64,000 nucleotides of DNA from Micromonospora sp. 15K316 (GCF_004348525.1 NZ_SMKG01000012.1:1-64000), one strand, 5' to 3'. Shown: positions 8,300-16,493, numbered from the stretch's first letter. The notes: a model not told the origin generated them from the sequence alone. Program-made: numbers and translations.

Positions 8300-8836
8300 T
8301 CAGGCCACCTGCGCGAGGATCGCCCTGTCCTCGTCGTTCACCAGCGCACGATCAATCATGAGCACGCGCAGCAGCGACACGTGCTCGGCAAAGGCGGACC
8401 GGCACTGCGCACGCTCCGGATGAGCGGTGTCACTGCCCAGGAGCCGGACGGCACGCTCGTCGTCCTCCTCGACAGGCTGGCAGAGGGCCGCGGCGACGAC
8501 GACGATGTCGAGCAGCGACTTTCGCACCGGCACGGTCTGGTCGGCAGCGAGTCGGAGCAGGAATGGCAGGGCCGCCGGCAACGCCGCGTTGATGTGAAAG
8601 ACGCCGTCCATCAGGACATTCGTGAGGACCCGCTCGGCGTCGGGCGCACTGGCCTCATCGAGAAGCCCGCGGAACACCGCCGGAAGCCCAGCCGGACATC
8701 CGGAGAAATCGGACCAGCGGATCTCCGCACAGCCCCGCAGCGCGGGATGATCACTTCGATCCGTCCGGGTATGAGGATGCCGGTCGAGGAATTCGCTGAC
8801 CGCAGCCTCCTTCGCCGCGGCATCGATCCCGCACAT
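8300..8836 (-). CDS. Hypothetical HEAT-like helical protein
   Basis: A 178-residue product starting MCGIDAAAKEAAVSEF. The ATG at 8836 has AGGAG about 8 bases upstream. The frame is open far upstream only because the preceding gene shifts into it. The central part (LPAALPFLLRLAADQTVPV, then RKSLLDIVVVAAAL) resembles HEAT/armadillo-type helical repeats found in actinobacterial proteins of unknown function. No catalytic motif is visible. It lies downstream of a frameshifted gene in the same orientation. Its function is unknown. Confidence 0.6.
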   Translation of the reverse strand: MCGIDAAAKEAAVSEFLDRHPHTRTDRSDHPALRGCAEIRWSDFSGCPAGLPAVFRGLLDEASAPDAERVLTNVLMDGVFHINAALPAALPFLLRLAADQTVPVRKSLLDIVVVAAALCQPVEEDDERAVRLLGSDTAHPERAQCRSAFAEHVSLLRVLMIDRALVNDEDRAILAQVA

Positions 8837-9240
8837 TCCCGTACTCCTGCTCTCCCGCCGTCGCCCGACCGTACGGCACCTTTCCAGAGGCGCATTCAGG
8901 GGAGCAAGCGCATTCGCCCGGCGGGCAATGGGGAGGTAGCCGACGGCAAGCAGCAGCACCTCGTCGAGGCGGAGACGATCGATCTCGTCGTGCAACAGGC
9001 GAAGCCCGTCCGAACCCGCCAGGCCGCTCTCCTCGAAGTCGAGCCCCGCGCCGTGAAATGGTCGGCCAACTCCGCCTCGCTGCGTCCGGCGGGGTGCAGG
9101 AGGTCCAGGTACGCCTTGTGTCCCGCCGTGAGGAGCACGACCAGGTCGTACGCCTCCTCGACGGGCGCCCACTCGACGTCGAACTCCGACCGCTCCAGGT
9201 CGACGCCCCGCTCCTCCAGGTACGCCAGGAGATGCAGCAT
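8837..9240 (-). pseudogene. Frameshifted hypothetical gene
   Basis: From the ATG at 9240 the frame reads MLHLLAYLEERGVDLE and later SEAELADHFTARG, with coding-like amino-acid composition. It then degenerates. One frame over, coding-like sequence resumes immediately as LDFEESGLAGSDGLRLLHDE and later LDEVLLLAVGYLPIARR. The switch point is the CCCC run at 9044-9047 (GGGG on the coding strand). One extra G would restore a continuous product. The true 3' end is unclear because the second frame stays open into the next gene. It is either a genuine pseudogene or a base-call error. The family was not recognised. Confidence 0.55.
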
Positions 9241-9269
9241 GCAGGCACGGGAACCGTTCCGCGAGGCGC

Positions 9270-9755
9270 TCAGCCGCGGGCGCGTCGAGGCCGGCCCAGT
9301 GGCCCGAAGCGAGAGCCGGCCCAGAGCCAGCACAACGACAGCACCAGCCCGCCGGCACCCATCGTCACGATCACACCCCTGGGCAGCTCGGTGTTGACCG
9401 GCTCGGGCAGGCAGCCGTTCGGCGTGTGGTCGACGGTCAGCCGTTGGTGCGGCGCCGGCAAGCGCCCGTCGACAAAGGACCGCCGGCCGATGCTGCAAAG
9501 GACCGGGCCGTCGGCGGTCTCGGCGCGTACCACCACATACGCCTCCTGGCCGGCACGCGCCGGCTCCTCCCCCACGACCACCGCCGGCACCAGCACGCCC
9601 ATCGGCGGAGGCGGTCGGCGGTCATCCGTCACACCCATCACCGCGATCAGGCTGCACGGCAGCAGCAGGGCGAGCGGGAGCGAGGGAAAGACCTTGGGAA
9701 GCGTTCCGCCCGCACGGTACGGCGCCATGCCGGCGAGAATAACCAGCGAGATCAA
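9270..9755 (-). CDS. Small membrane protein, unknown function
   Basis: A 161-residue protein with a hydrophobic N-terminal segment (KVFPSLPLALLLPCSLIAVM) and a second one near the C-terminus (GVIVTMGAGGLVLSLCWLWA). These flank an approximately 80-residue, presumably extracytoplasmic, region. The topology fits two transmembrane helices with both termini inside and a short basic tail. No family motif was recognised. It ends 29 bases before the start of the frameshifted gene and may be in the same transcript. Confidence 0.6.
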   Translation of the reverse strand: MISLVILAGMAPYRAGGTLPKVFPSLPLALLLPCSLIAVMGVTDDRRPPPPMGVLVPAVVVGEEPARAGQEAYVVVRAETADGPVLCSIGRRSFVDGRLPAPHQRLTVDHTPNGCLPEPVNTELPRGVIVTMGAGGLVLSLCWLWAGSRFGPLGRPRRARG

Positions 9756-9784
9756 TCATCCCGACCGGCAACGCCCTGGCCCGC

Positions 9785-10051
9785 CTAAGGGACCTCGACG
9801 CCGACCTCCATGATCCGCAAGCGCACGCCGGCGACGTTCTGCTCCACCATCTGCTTCAACGCCCGCGCGTCACCCAACGAGTCCAGCATCACGAGAACGT
9901 GCATGACCTCCGGATCGGTGTCGTCCGCTCCCCACCAGCCACGGACGAAACCCGGACTCTGCCGGGTCACCTCCGCCATGTGCTCGAACTGAGCCGGCCG
10001 CTCCCCGGCATCCGTCGACAGGCCGCGCTGCTCTCCGATCACCACCCACAT
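9785..10051 (-). CDS. Small ABM-like ferredoxin-fold protein
   Basis: An 88-residue protein (MWVVIGEQRGLSTDAGERPA), with the central segments SPGFVRGWWGADDTDP and VLVMLDSLGDARAL. The pattern of beta strands and two helices ('gly-phe-x-gly-trp' near the middle) resembles the dimeric alpha/beta-barrel (ABM-type) fold seen in small monooxygenases and stress proteins. There are no catalytic residues to name. Start 10051 is preferred over an upstream in-frame ATG at 10075. It is the last chromosomal gene before the integrated element. Confidence 0.55.
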   Translation of the reverse strand: MWVVIGEQRGLSTDAGERPAQFEHMAEVTRQSPGFVRGWWGADDTDPEVMHVLVMLDSLGDARALKQMVEQNVAGVRLRIMEVGVEVP

Positions 10052-10291
10052 TCGGCCGACGCTACAGGGATCCATCTATTCCCACCGGCCGGTCGGGTGC
10101 AAGGCCCGCGCGGGCGAGCGTGTCGTCGAGGCGCGCCGCCTGTTCTCCGGCACCACCGCGAACGGCTGACGTATGCGTGGTCCGCCGAGGGCGTCTCCAA
10201 GCGCGTCAAGGCGGCAGGATCGAACGCCCACATTTCTGCCCAAGACCAGCCGTCAGCGGCGGGACTCAGCCGGACTCGACTAGCTCAACGA

Positions 10292-10333
10292 CAACGGCCC
10301 CTGATCAGCATTTCTGCTGGTCAGGGGCCGTTG
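10292..10333 (-). terminator. Original downstream hairpin of tRNA-Tyr (chromosomal side)
   Basis: Near-perfect 19-base arms (10292-10310 and 10315-10333) with a TTTC loop lie just beyond the displaced 3' end of tRNA-Tyr. This was probably the terminator of the uninterrupted tRNA-Tyr gene. A related hairpin sits at the other end of the element. Confidence 0.65.
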
Positions 10334-10334
10334 G

Positions 10335-10392
10335 TGCACCTGGTGGCGGGTAGAGGATTCGAACCTCTGTAGCTTTCGCGACGGATTTACAG
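10335..10392. repeat. Left attachment repeat: displaced 3' half of tRNA-Tyr
   Basis: Fifty-eight bases identical to 24795-24852. They hold the tRNA-Tyr sequence from the anticodon loop to the 3' end plus nine flanking bases. No 5' half is present here, so this copy is not a functional tRNA. It marks the chromosome/element junction left by site-specific integration. Confidence 0.92.
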
Positions 10393-10400
10393 AGCGCCCA

Positions 10401-10421
10401 GCCCAGCCTCCTGAGCTGGGC
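10401..10421. repeat. Short inverted repeat beside the left attachment site
   Basis: GCCCAGC and GCTGGGC arms flank a 7-base loop, nine bases inside the element. It may be an integrase or excisionase arm site or a small terminator. The role is not determined. Confidence 0.4.
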
Positions 10422-10591
10422 ACACGCTCTTAGCCGAGCCGTTGACGACACGTGCGCGACACGCGCCGGCTCCTCGTGGTGGGAAGGACTGGGCAAGCCA
10501 CTGCCCATCCCTCAACAGGAGGGCGTACGTGCATGCCAGGTTGTGATGCGGCACCGCCGCCAAGGCCGAACGACATGCCAAGCAGGGGCCA

Positions 10592-11782
10592 TCAGACGTC
10601 CACCTGCCGAATCGATGCCCTCGCCTGCGGGATCCTGCCATGGACCTCATTCATGAGGCGTAACAAGTGGTCAGCAGCGTGCAGTACTCCCACTGGCTTC
10701 TGAGGCCCGGAGAAGGTCTGGCTCGCCCACCTGTTCAACGCCACTGCGGCGAACGTCGAGAGCTGCGAAAGGAAGGCCATGGGATGGTCACCCTGGTCAC
10801 CCGTTGGCCGATCACTGCACAGCATCTCCGTCAATTTGTGGACCATGTTGAACCGTGTAGTGAATCCCGGATGCGTTGCGGCGCTATCAAGCTCCACCCA
10901 AGATTCAGTGACATGGGCGTGTGTCACTAGCGCAAGTGTCGACCCAGCCACAGCTCTGTACAGGTCAGAAAATTGAGGCGCCCCTTCCAGCGCTTGGGCA
11001 ACAATCAGATAGGCCAGAATGTCGGCCTGGAGCTCCTCACGTTGCGATTGGTTGAACTGAGACATCGCGTAAAAGAGGCCAAGGCGCTCGATCACCTCGT
11101 CAACCGCGTCCTTGGCCTTTCGCTTGTCCCGCCTGGAGACGGTGTGTCCGAGAAGATGATGGGCCAACTCGTGTGCGATGACGAAGGACTCGGCGGCGTC
11201 GACCATGTCTTCATGCAGCGATTCCCGACCCTTCGCCCAACGAGCAGCGACGGGGTTAGCCACTACTAGCAGTCGCCGGTCCACCCAGCCAGACCGTGCG
11301 GTATCGAGCTGCTCCCAAGGTTCAGCGAATCGCTTGTCTAGCTCATGCACCATAGATTCGAGTCCAGGACGCTTCGCCGCAACATCCCCGACGAACGACT
11401 TGAGATTATGGAAGAACTCATCATAGGCGGCCGCATACGCACTCAGGGTGAAGGTGTACTGAATATTCATTTCAATGACGCCGGCTTGGCGCTCAGTCCA
11501 AGCCATAGCGTTCAAGTCGCCCTTAAGCACCCTACCTACGAAAAGGTTATTTGCCAGTGCTCGCCACTCATCCGGTACCGATCTAATCAAATGCTCGATC
11601 GTGATTGTCAACTGCGGACAGTTTGACCGCTCTGGCTTCCACTCCAATGCCCGCGCCATCACCTTCTCATCGACCGGAAGGGGGCGACCGGCGTAACGGA
11701 AAAAGAAGATCCAGAAGTTTAAGTCTGGCGGCATCTTATGTTCGTGAAAGAATTTACCCCGGGAGTTTTTAAGAGTGGCCAC
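10592..11782 (-). CDS. Zinc-metallopeptidase-like cargo protein (HExxH)
   Basis: A 396-residue protein with a gluzincin-like zinc site: VIAHELAHHLLGH (HExxH), about 50 residues later EELQADILAYL (candidate third ligand Glu with an Ala-Asp pair), and further on THPGFTTRFNMV, like the HP..R element after the catalytic core in M48-type enzymes. No signal peptide or membrane helix is visible, so it is probably cytoplasmic. Base composition is clearly lower in GC than the neighbours, pointing to recent transfer. It is divergent from the HEPN-like gene, and its GTG start shares the palindrome GTGGCCAC with a competing start of that gene. An alternative start is the ATG at 11734. Substrate and role are unknown. 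Its position makes it element cargo, possibly host-defence related. Confidence 0.72.
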   Translation of the reverse strand: MATLKNSRGKFFHEHKMPPDLNFWIFFFRYAGRPLPVDEKVMARALEWKPERSNCPQLTITIEHLIRSVPDEWRALANNLFVGRVLKGDLNAMAWTERQAGVIEMNIQYTFTLSAYAAAYDEFFHNLKSFVGDVAAKRPGLESMVHELDKRFAEPWEQLDTARSGWVDRRLLVVANPVAARWAKGRESLHEDMVDAAESFVIAHELAHHLLGHTVSRRDKRKAKDAVDEVIERLGLFYAMSQFNQSQREELQADILAYLIVAQALEGAPQFSDLYRAVAGSTLALVTHAHVTESWVELDSAATHPGFTTRFNMVHKLTEMLCSDRPTGDQGDHPMAFLSQLSTFAAVALNRWASQTFSGPQKPVGVLHAADHLLRLMNEVHGRIPQARASIRQVDV

Positions 11783-11855
11783 AAGGCGTCACTTTACCGA
11801 CCATAGGGAATACCAGCCGAGCATCGACACGCGCCTGAGTCCGGCTAATCCAGGT

Positions 11856-12818
11856 ATGTCTGTTTACTCTTTGGGTGCCCATAAGTCGCAGGCACGCGCG
11901 GCGCCTCTAGTCGCCAGCGCATCCCCCTTCACTTCACGGCCACCCGCCGCAAGATGCCCTTGGGGCACTGCCCGGCCCGCCTTCGTCGAAGAGCACCTGC
12001 AACAATGCGGCGTGGCCGGATTCGACTTCGAGTTCACGTACAAGGAAGCACAAGAGCCTATCGTTCGGGTATGTCAAGCTGCGGCGAGAGCGCGAGCACG
12101 AAGGCTCGGCATCTCATGGCGGTGGAGGACTCTCGATACCCGGCACATCCTCGTAACTGTCGACGGCAACTCTCGGCGTACCGACCTGCTCGGCTACCGG
12201 CTAGAGCGCGATCTCCCCCTGGTCGCCGAAGGCTGCGAGGCGACCGGGCTCTCGCCCTCTAAGCGAGCCCGGTTGGGGCGAGGCTTCGCTGATTTGATGC
12301 TGCGCGGGAGGGATGTCGATCAGGAGAGCCCGATGCCGCTTCGTGGAGTCACCGATACTCGGTACTACTATCCGCCGTATGAGTATGAGTGCCCCGAGAC
12401 ACCACGACTTCACTCGCGCCTATCAATAACGTCCGAACTGATAGTAGGATGGAACTTCGGGGAGGTTGCGGGCGAAGTTCTCTTGGAAGAATTACATACG
12501 GCATGTGAACTTGTCTTGGAGGAACTGGTCAACAGACGCTCCAAGAAACTTTCGTTCGCCCAACTCGTCACATCCGCCGACTCCGCAGGGCTTTTGCAGA
12601 GCTATTTTGATGAACGGCCGCCTACGATCCTCCTTACCGAATTGAAGGATCTGCGAAAGAACGTACGACACCGAGCTGCCGAGGGCGCAGACGTATGGCT
12701 GAAGGAATATTGGGAGGATGTCGCCATACTAATCGAACGTCTAGTATATCGGCTTAATCGCATGCAAACGTCGCCACCTAGGCCATCTAAGACCGCCCTG
12801 CCGCAGCGGAGACAGTAA
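11856..12818 (+). CDS. Cargo protein with HEPN-like C-terminal domain
   Basis: About 320 residues from the ATG at 11856. The frame is open from a GTG at 11775, but that would overlap the divergent neighbour. The N-terminal two thirds (FDFEFTYKEAQEPIVRVCQA and later PPYEYECPETPR) match no family I recognise. The C-terminal third is helical and carries ELKDLRKNVRHRA followed by a long helix. RKNVRH fits the R-x4-H signature of HEPN ribonucleases of toxin-antitoxin and anti-phage systems. The assignment is from the motif alone. Its low GC matches the divergent metallopeptidase gene, suggesting a two-gene cargo unit. Confidence 0.6.
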   Translation: MSVYSLGAHKSQARAAPLVASASPFTSRPPAARCPWGTARPAFVEEHLQQCGVAGFDFEFTYKEAQEPIVRVCQAAARARARRLGISWRWRTLDTRHILVTVDGNSRRTDLLGYRLERDLPLVAEGCEATGLSPSKRARLGRGFADLMLRGRDVDQESPMPLRGVTDTRYYYPPYEYECPETPRLHSRLSITSELIVGWNFGEVAGEVLLEELHTACELVLEELVNRRSKKLSFAQLVTSADSAGLLQSYFDERPPTILLTELKDLRKNVRHRAAEGADVWLKEYWEDVAILIERLVYRLNRMQTSPPRPSKTALPQRRQ

Positions 12819-12819
12819 A

Positions 12820-13503
12820 TCAAGCCAGCAACGCAGTTGCTATTTCACCCATGCTCGCAACGACAGCATCGGCCGCAGCACTCCGAAATGTGTCCATCTT
12901 TCGGGGACGATTGGCATATCCAATAACGCGAATGCCAGCTGCCCGGGCTCCCTCGATGTCGGTTATAGCGTCACCAATTAGGACACAACGCGTCGGCTCG
13001 ATGTCGAGGTGATGCACTGCTTCGAGGATGGGCCAAGGATTGGGCTTCATCTTGTCCGGATCAGCGTAGGCGCGCCCAACAACCGGCGAAATATAGCAGG
13101 CGAGCCGATGCGCTTCGAGGTAGGCGTATACAGCGCCGGCTGAGTTATTGCTGACTACTGCCACCGGCATCCCAGCCTGTCGAGCCGCAACAATCACCTC
13201 CCGACCATATGGCGTGGGTTCGGCGGTCTCGGCGGCCCTGCGCTCGGCGGCGCAGAGCGCGTCCTCCGTCGCGCGCGTTACGCCCTGGTCGCCGGCCGCC
13301 CCGGCGTGGCGCAGCACCTCAAGGGGATCCGGCTCGCTGGCGAGCTCCGCCGGCACGTCGACCCCGTGCCGCCGCAGCACGTCGACCAGCTTGGCGGCAA
13401 TCTGCGGCGCCGGGTATCGGGCGAAGATGCTGCACACTGGCCCGTCGAAGTCGAGCAACACCGCGTCGACCTCGCCGAGCAGTGCGCGGAGGTCGGCGCT
13501 CAT
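12820..13503 (-). CDS. HAD-family phosphatase (phosphoglycolate phosphatase-like)
   Basis: A 227-residue HAD hydrolase. Motif I is LLDFDGPV (nucleophile Asp, acid Asp). Motif II is VAVVSNNSA, motif III the Lys in PDKMKPNPWP, and motif IV GDAITDIEGARAAG. A helical C1-type cap lies between motifs I and II. The substrate is unknown, but sugar phosphates or phosphoglycolate-type molecules are usual for this subfamily. The start at 13503 is fixed by a 4-base ATGA overlap with the end of the GntR gene, so the two are translationally coupled. The frame is open 15 codons further upstream but that part is inside the GntR gene. Confidence 0.88.
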   Translation of the reverse strand: MSADLRALLGEVDAVLLDFDGPVCSIFARYPAPQIAAKLVDVLRRHGVDVPAELASEPDPLEVLRHAGAAGDQGVTRATEDALCAAERRAAETAEPTPYGREVIVAARQAGMPVAVVSNNSAGAVYAYLEAHRLACYISPVVGRAYADPDKMKPNPWPILEAVHHLDIEPTRCVLIGDAITDIEGARAAGIRVIGYANRPRKMDTFRSAAADAVVASMGEIATALLA

Positions 13504-14366
13504 CCGTCGTACCGGTAGGCGATGGTCGACCACACCGAGTCGAACCACTGGCGGGATGCCTCCACGAACTGTGTGCCGTGTGAGGTGTCGTCGTCGGTCA
13601 CCGCATAGTGGAACAGCGGCACGTCCTTGCCCATCAGGTCGTAGATCGCCATCGGCTCACCCTTGATGGAGACGGTCCGCTCTACGACCGGGTAGAAGCC
13701 GTAGAAGACCTCTTCGCCGTTGAGAATGTAGAGCTTGAACAGCGGGGACGCCCGGTGCATCCGGACCTCGACGGCGGTCGACCGGATCAGGCCGAGGTCG
13801 CCGAGCTCGGTGACCTGATCGATGACGCCGTCTGCCGCCCGGCGGGTGATCCGCTCTGCCCGTTCGCGTACGGCCGGATCGTCCGCCTGTGTCTCGGCGC
13901 GTGAGGGCAGCGCCATCGGCACGGTCATGTCGGAGATCAGCACTCGCACGGCGATCGTCTCTGGCGCGAGCCGGCCGACCCGCACCTTGTCGAGCGCTTC
14001 GGCGAGCGCGTCGCGCAGCGTCTCGCCGGAGAAGCCGGCGAAGTCGATGGTGACGTGGGGCCGCTCGAACGCGGCTTCGATGTGCGGGCGCAGCTCGACG
14101 GCCCGCTGCGTCTGCGCACGGACGAATGCGCCGCTGCCCTGCCGGGTCACGATTAGCCGCTCTGTTCGGAGCAGGTCTAGGGCTCGCTTGACGGTCTCGC
14201 GCGCGACGCCGTAGCGGGTGGCTAGCTCCGGCTGTGATGGCAGCTTGTCGCCGGGGGCGAGTCGGCGCGTGAGGATGGCCGCGCGCAGCTTGTTCGCGAT
14301 CTGCTGCGACGCCTGTTTCGGGTCGTCGGGATCCAGCTGGCCGAGGAAGTCGAGGTTCTCGCTCAC
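13500..14366 (-). CDS. GntR-family repressor (KorSA-like) of the element
   Basis: From GTG 14366 the product is 288 residues; a TTG at 14393 would add nine residues. The N-terminal winged helix of the GntR family is clear: LRAAILTRRLAPGDKLPSQP, then ELATRYGVARETVKRALDLL and LIVTRQGSGAFV. The C-terminal half is a ligand-binding-like domain ending FVEASRQWFDSVW. In pSAM2-type elements a GntR protein (KorSA) represses transfer and replication functions. Here three CTGACTAGCCA repeats lie immediately upstream, and one overlaps the longer start, so autoregulation is likely. It is coupled to the HAD gene through ATGA. Confidence 0.87.
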   Translation of the reverse strand: MSENLDFLGQLDPDDPKQASQQIANKLRAAILTRRLAPGDKLPSQPELATRYGVARETVKRALDLLRTERLIVTRQGSGAFVRAQTQRAVELRPHIEAAFERPHVTIDFAGFSGETLRDALAEALDKVRVGRLAPETIAVRVLISDMTVPMALPSRAETQADDPAVRERAERITRRAADGVIDQVTELGDLGLIRSTAVEVRMHRASPLFKLYILNGEEVFYGFYPVVERTVSIKGEPMAIYDLMGKDVPLFHYAVTDDDTSHGTQFVEASRQWFDSVWSTIAYRYDG

Positions 14367-14381
14367 CCGCTCACGGTAGCG

Positions 14382-14472
14382 CTGACTAGCCAAGTTAGGA
14401 AAGCTCGCCGCGTCGTCTTGACCTGACTAGCCAAGCCGCCCTACGGTCATCTCGTCGCACCTGACTAGCCAG
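14382..14472. promoter_or_regulatory. Three CTGACTAGCCA direct repeats, putative GntR operators
   Basis: Copies of CTGACTAGCCA(A/G) start at 14382, 14423 and 14461, spaced 41 and 38 bases. They sit in the divergent control region between the GntR repressor and the transfer genes. The second overlaps a candidate plus-strand promoter. The arrangement suggests binding sites of the element's repressor. Confidence 0.65.
14418..14447 (+). promoter_or_regulatory. Candidate promoter of the transfer/replication genes
   Basis: TTGACC (14418-14423) and TACGGT (14442-14447), separated by 18 bases, resemble a sigma-70-type promoter. The second CTGACTAGCCA repeat starts at the end of the -35 box, which would allow repression by the GntR protein. 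The first plus-strand gene starts about 325 bases downstream, a long leader in which no other gene was seen. Confidence 0.4.
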
Positions 14473-14772
14473 GCCCGACAAGCCGAGCGGAAGCCGGGGA
14501 AGGTGGCGCTTTGCGCTGCGCGCCCACGGGCCGGTCGTGTGGTCGTTCATTGAGAACTGAACAGCAGAAGCGCCGCGTAGATCCGTCTGCGGCATCCCCG
14601 CCTTGAGCCACAAGGTGGTCGACCCCGGCAGGTCCCGGGCGAGCGGGGCGAGCGGACCGGATTTGGCGCGCGGTTTGGGCTTCTGCCTCTTGATCCTGTT
14701 CGTCCCGGTGCGGCCGGTCTGGTCGCAGCCCGGGACTTCCCCCAATCACATCGACTCCCCCGGAGGTTTCCC

Positions 14773-15018
14773 GTGAGGAAGCGCCTTGCCCCGATCACCG
14801 CCGAACCGACCGCCGCCGACCTGGCCGCGATCGACGCGGAGTGGCCGCTGATCGCGGCCGAACTGGACGTACTGGACGCCGAGATCATGATGCTCTACGC
14901 CGAGGATCGCGGCGGCCCGACCGTGCTGGACTGGCGGCGGTTGCGCCGCGCCGAGGCCGGCGTCACCCGCGCCGCCGCCGAGCTGGCCGCCCGCACCAAC
15001 CCGCGCCGCGCGGCCTGA
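14773..15018 (+). CDS. Small conserved element protein (DUF6284-like)
   Basis: An 81-residue helical protein starting at GTG with GGAGG 8 bases upstream. It reads AIDAEWPLIAAELDVLDAEI and later LDWRRLRRAEAGVTRAAAEL. I recall this pattern as a small family common in actinomycete integrative elements (DUF6284), but that is from memory and unconfirmed. It is the first gene of the plus-strand transfer operon, and its stop overlaps the next start (TGATG). The function is unknown. Confidence 0.7.
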   Translation: MRKRLAPITAEPTAADLAAIDAEWPLIAAELDVLDAEIMMLYAEDRGGPTVLDWRRLRRAEAGVTRAAAELAARTNPRRAA

Positions 15019-15392
15019 TGTCCCGCATCCGCGCCGCCTACTACGACCCCGACGGCGCGCGGTACGGCATCCCCACCTACTGGTGGAAGGGTGCCCCGCC
15101 CGGCTACGCCACCCGCCGTCAACTGACCGCCGCCGGCCTACGCCCCGGCGGACAACCGATCGCCGCGCAAATCCTCTGGCGCGGTGTCGGCGGTACCCGC
15201 GCCGCCTATCTGTACCGGGTCGACCTGGCCCGACCCAAGCGCACCGCCACCCCCGCACAGCTACACGCCGTCCGGGCCGCGCTGACGGCTCGCCGAACCT
15301 GCCGCGTCTGCGGCGTTGTCCGGCCTTACTACATCCCGCGCTCGCTCGGCGAGTGCCTTGACTGCGCATACCCGATGGAGGTTGCCGCATGA
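15018..15392 (+). CDS. RRQ-motif putative zinc-binding element protein
   Basis: A 124-residue protein. It has an N-terminal segment YATRRQLTAAGLRPGGQPIA and a C-terminal four-cysteine cluster, CRVCGVVRPYYIPRSLGECLDC with spacing C-x2-C...C-x2-C, consistent with a zinc ribbon. This combination fits the group described as RRQRL-motif zinc-binding proteins of actinomycete elements, although here the motif is RRQLT. It starts one base inside the preceding stop and ends with an ATGA overlap to the next gene, so it is tightly coupled in the transfer operon. The role is unknown; nucleic-acid or protein binding is plausible. Confidence 0.72.
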   Translation: MSRIRAAYYDPDGARYGIPTYWWKGAPPGYATRRQLTAAGLRPGGQPIAAQILWRGVGGTRAAYLYRVDLARPKRTATPAQLHAVRAALTARRTCRVCGVVRPYYIPRSLGECLDCAYPMEVAA

Positions 15393-16402
15393 CCGCGATG
15401 GAGTTCACCCGGCATGGTGCCCTGTTGGTGCCGACCGGGACCCTGCCCGCCCCGAACGAGCCGAGCGAGGATGACCGGCCGGCCACGGCCGATCCCGCGC
15501 CCGAGCCGGCCGCCCCGCCGCAGCAGCCGCCGGCCCGGTCGAGTCGAGCCGAGCAGCGGCGAGCACGCCGCGACGCCGACGCGCGGGCCGCCCGCGACGC
15601 GGTGCTGGCCGGGGAGACGAAGAAGGTGCAGCGGTGGGCCGCACGGGCGGCCGAGGCCCGCCACCTGCGCCGGCTGCTGCTCGACCCGGACGTGCAGGCC
15701 GTGCGGCTGATGCGCCAACGGGCGCGCTGGTCGGTCATGGCGTGGTCGGCGCTGGTGTTCGCGCTGCTGTTCACCATGGTCAACGTGCAGCGGTTCGCCG
15801 CCGGTCACGCCGAACCGTGGTCGCCCATGTGGGTCGTGGCGTGGCTGGTCGACCCCGCGTTCTCGATCCTGCTGGTCGGTCTGCTGATCGCCCGAGGGCA
15901 CCTGTCGGCCGTCATGCGGCAGGTCACCGAACCGATCGTCAAGCGCGTCGAATACGGGCTGCTCGCCGCCACCACGGCGATGAACGTGGCCCCGGAGTTG
16001 GTGCACCGGTTCCCCGGCGGGCTGGCCGAACAGGTCGCCTCAATCGTGTTGCACCTGTTGGTGCCGCTGCTGGCGTTCGCCGCCGCGAGCGTGATCACGC
16101 TGATTCAGGACCACTTCGCCGCCGCGATCGCCGCCCTCACCACCCCGCCGGACGGCGACCGTCCGACCGGCATCAACCTGCACGAACACCCCGACACCGA
16201 CCCCGCGATGGTCGAGCTTTCCGCCGACGACCGGAAGGTTCTGGACGCCGCGCGCCACGCCATCGCCACCGGGGACCTCGACCCCGACCCGAGCGGCTAC
16301 GCCATCTACCGCCGCGTCATGGGCGGCCGGGGCGACAAGACCCGCGCCTACCGCATCGCCACCGCCGTCAACGGCTGGCGCCCCGCGCTGCACGCCGCCT
16401 GA
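15389..16402 (+). CDS. Spd-like membrane protein (DUF2637-type), conjugative spread
   Basis: A 337-residue protein with a proline-rich, charged N-terminal region of about 110 residues including RAEQRRARRDADARAARDA. Three to four hydrophobic segments follow: ARWSVMAWSALVFALLFTMV, WVVAWLVDPAFSILLVGLLI, a gap with EPIVKRVEYGLLAATTAM, and ASIVLHLLVPLLAFAAASVI. A cytoplasmic tail of about 95 residues ends it. This matches the Spd/DUF2637 membrane proteins that help plasmid spread through mycelium after TraB-mediated transfer. It lies directly upstream of the TraB-like gene, the usual place. The start at 15389 overlaps the previous stop (ATGA). Confidence 0.82.
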   Translation: MTAMEFTRHGALLVPTGTLPAPNEPSEDDRPATADPAPEPAAPPQQPPARSSRAEQRRARRDADARAARDAVLAGETKKVQRWAARAAEARHLRRLLLDPDVQAVRLMRQRARWSVMAWSALVFALLFTMVNVQRFAAGHAEPWSPMWVVAWLVDPAFSILLVGLLIARGHLSAVMRQVTEPIVKRVEYGLLAATTAMNVAPELVHRFPGGLAEQVASIVLHLLVPLLAFAAASVITLIQDHFAAAIAALTTPPDGDRPTGINLHEHPDTDPAMVELSADDRKVLDAARHAIATGDLDPDPSGYAIYRRVMGGRGDKTRAYRIATAVNGWRPALHAA

Positions 16403-16493
16403 CTTCGCCCGGCGGCACGGCCCCTGGCTTCCCAACCTGCGCCGTGCCGCCGGTCCCCCTTCCGATCTCCCGACCGTTGGAGGAACCCCCATC

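Noticed and set aside
10344..10420. Possible second tRNA-Tyr gene
   Set aside because: Only the 3' half from the anticodon loop is present; the rest does not pair. It is an attachment-site remnant.
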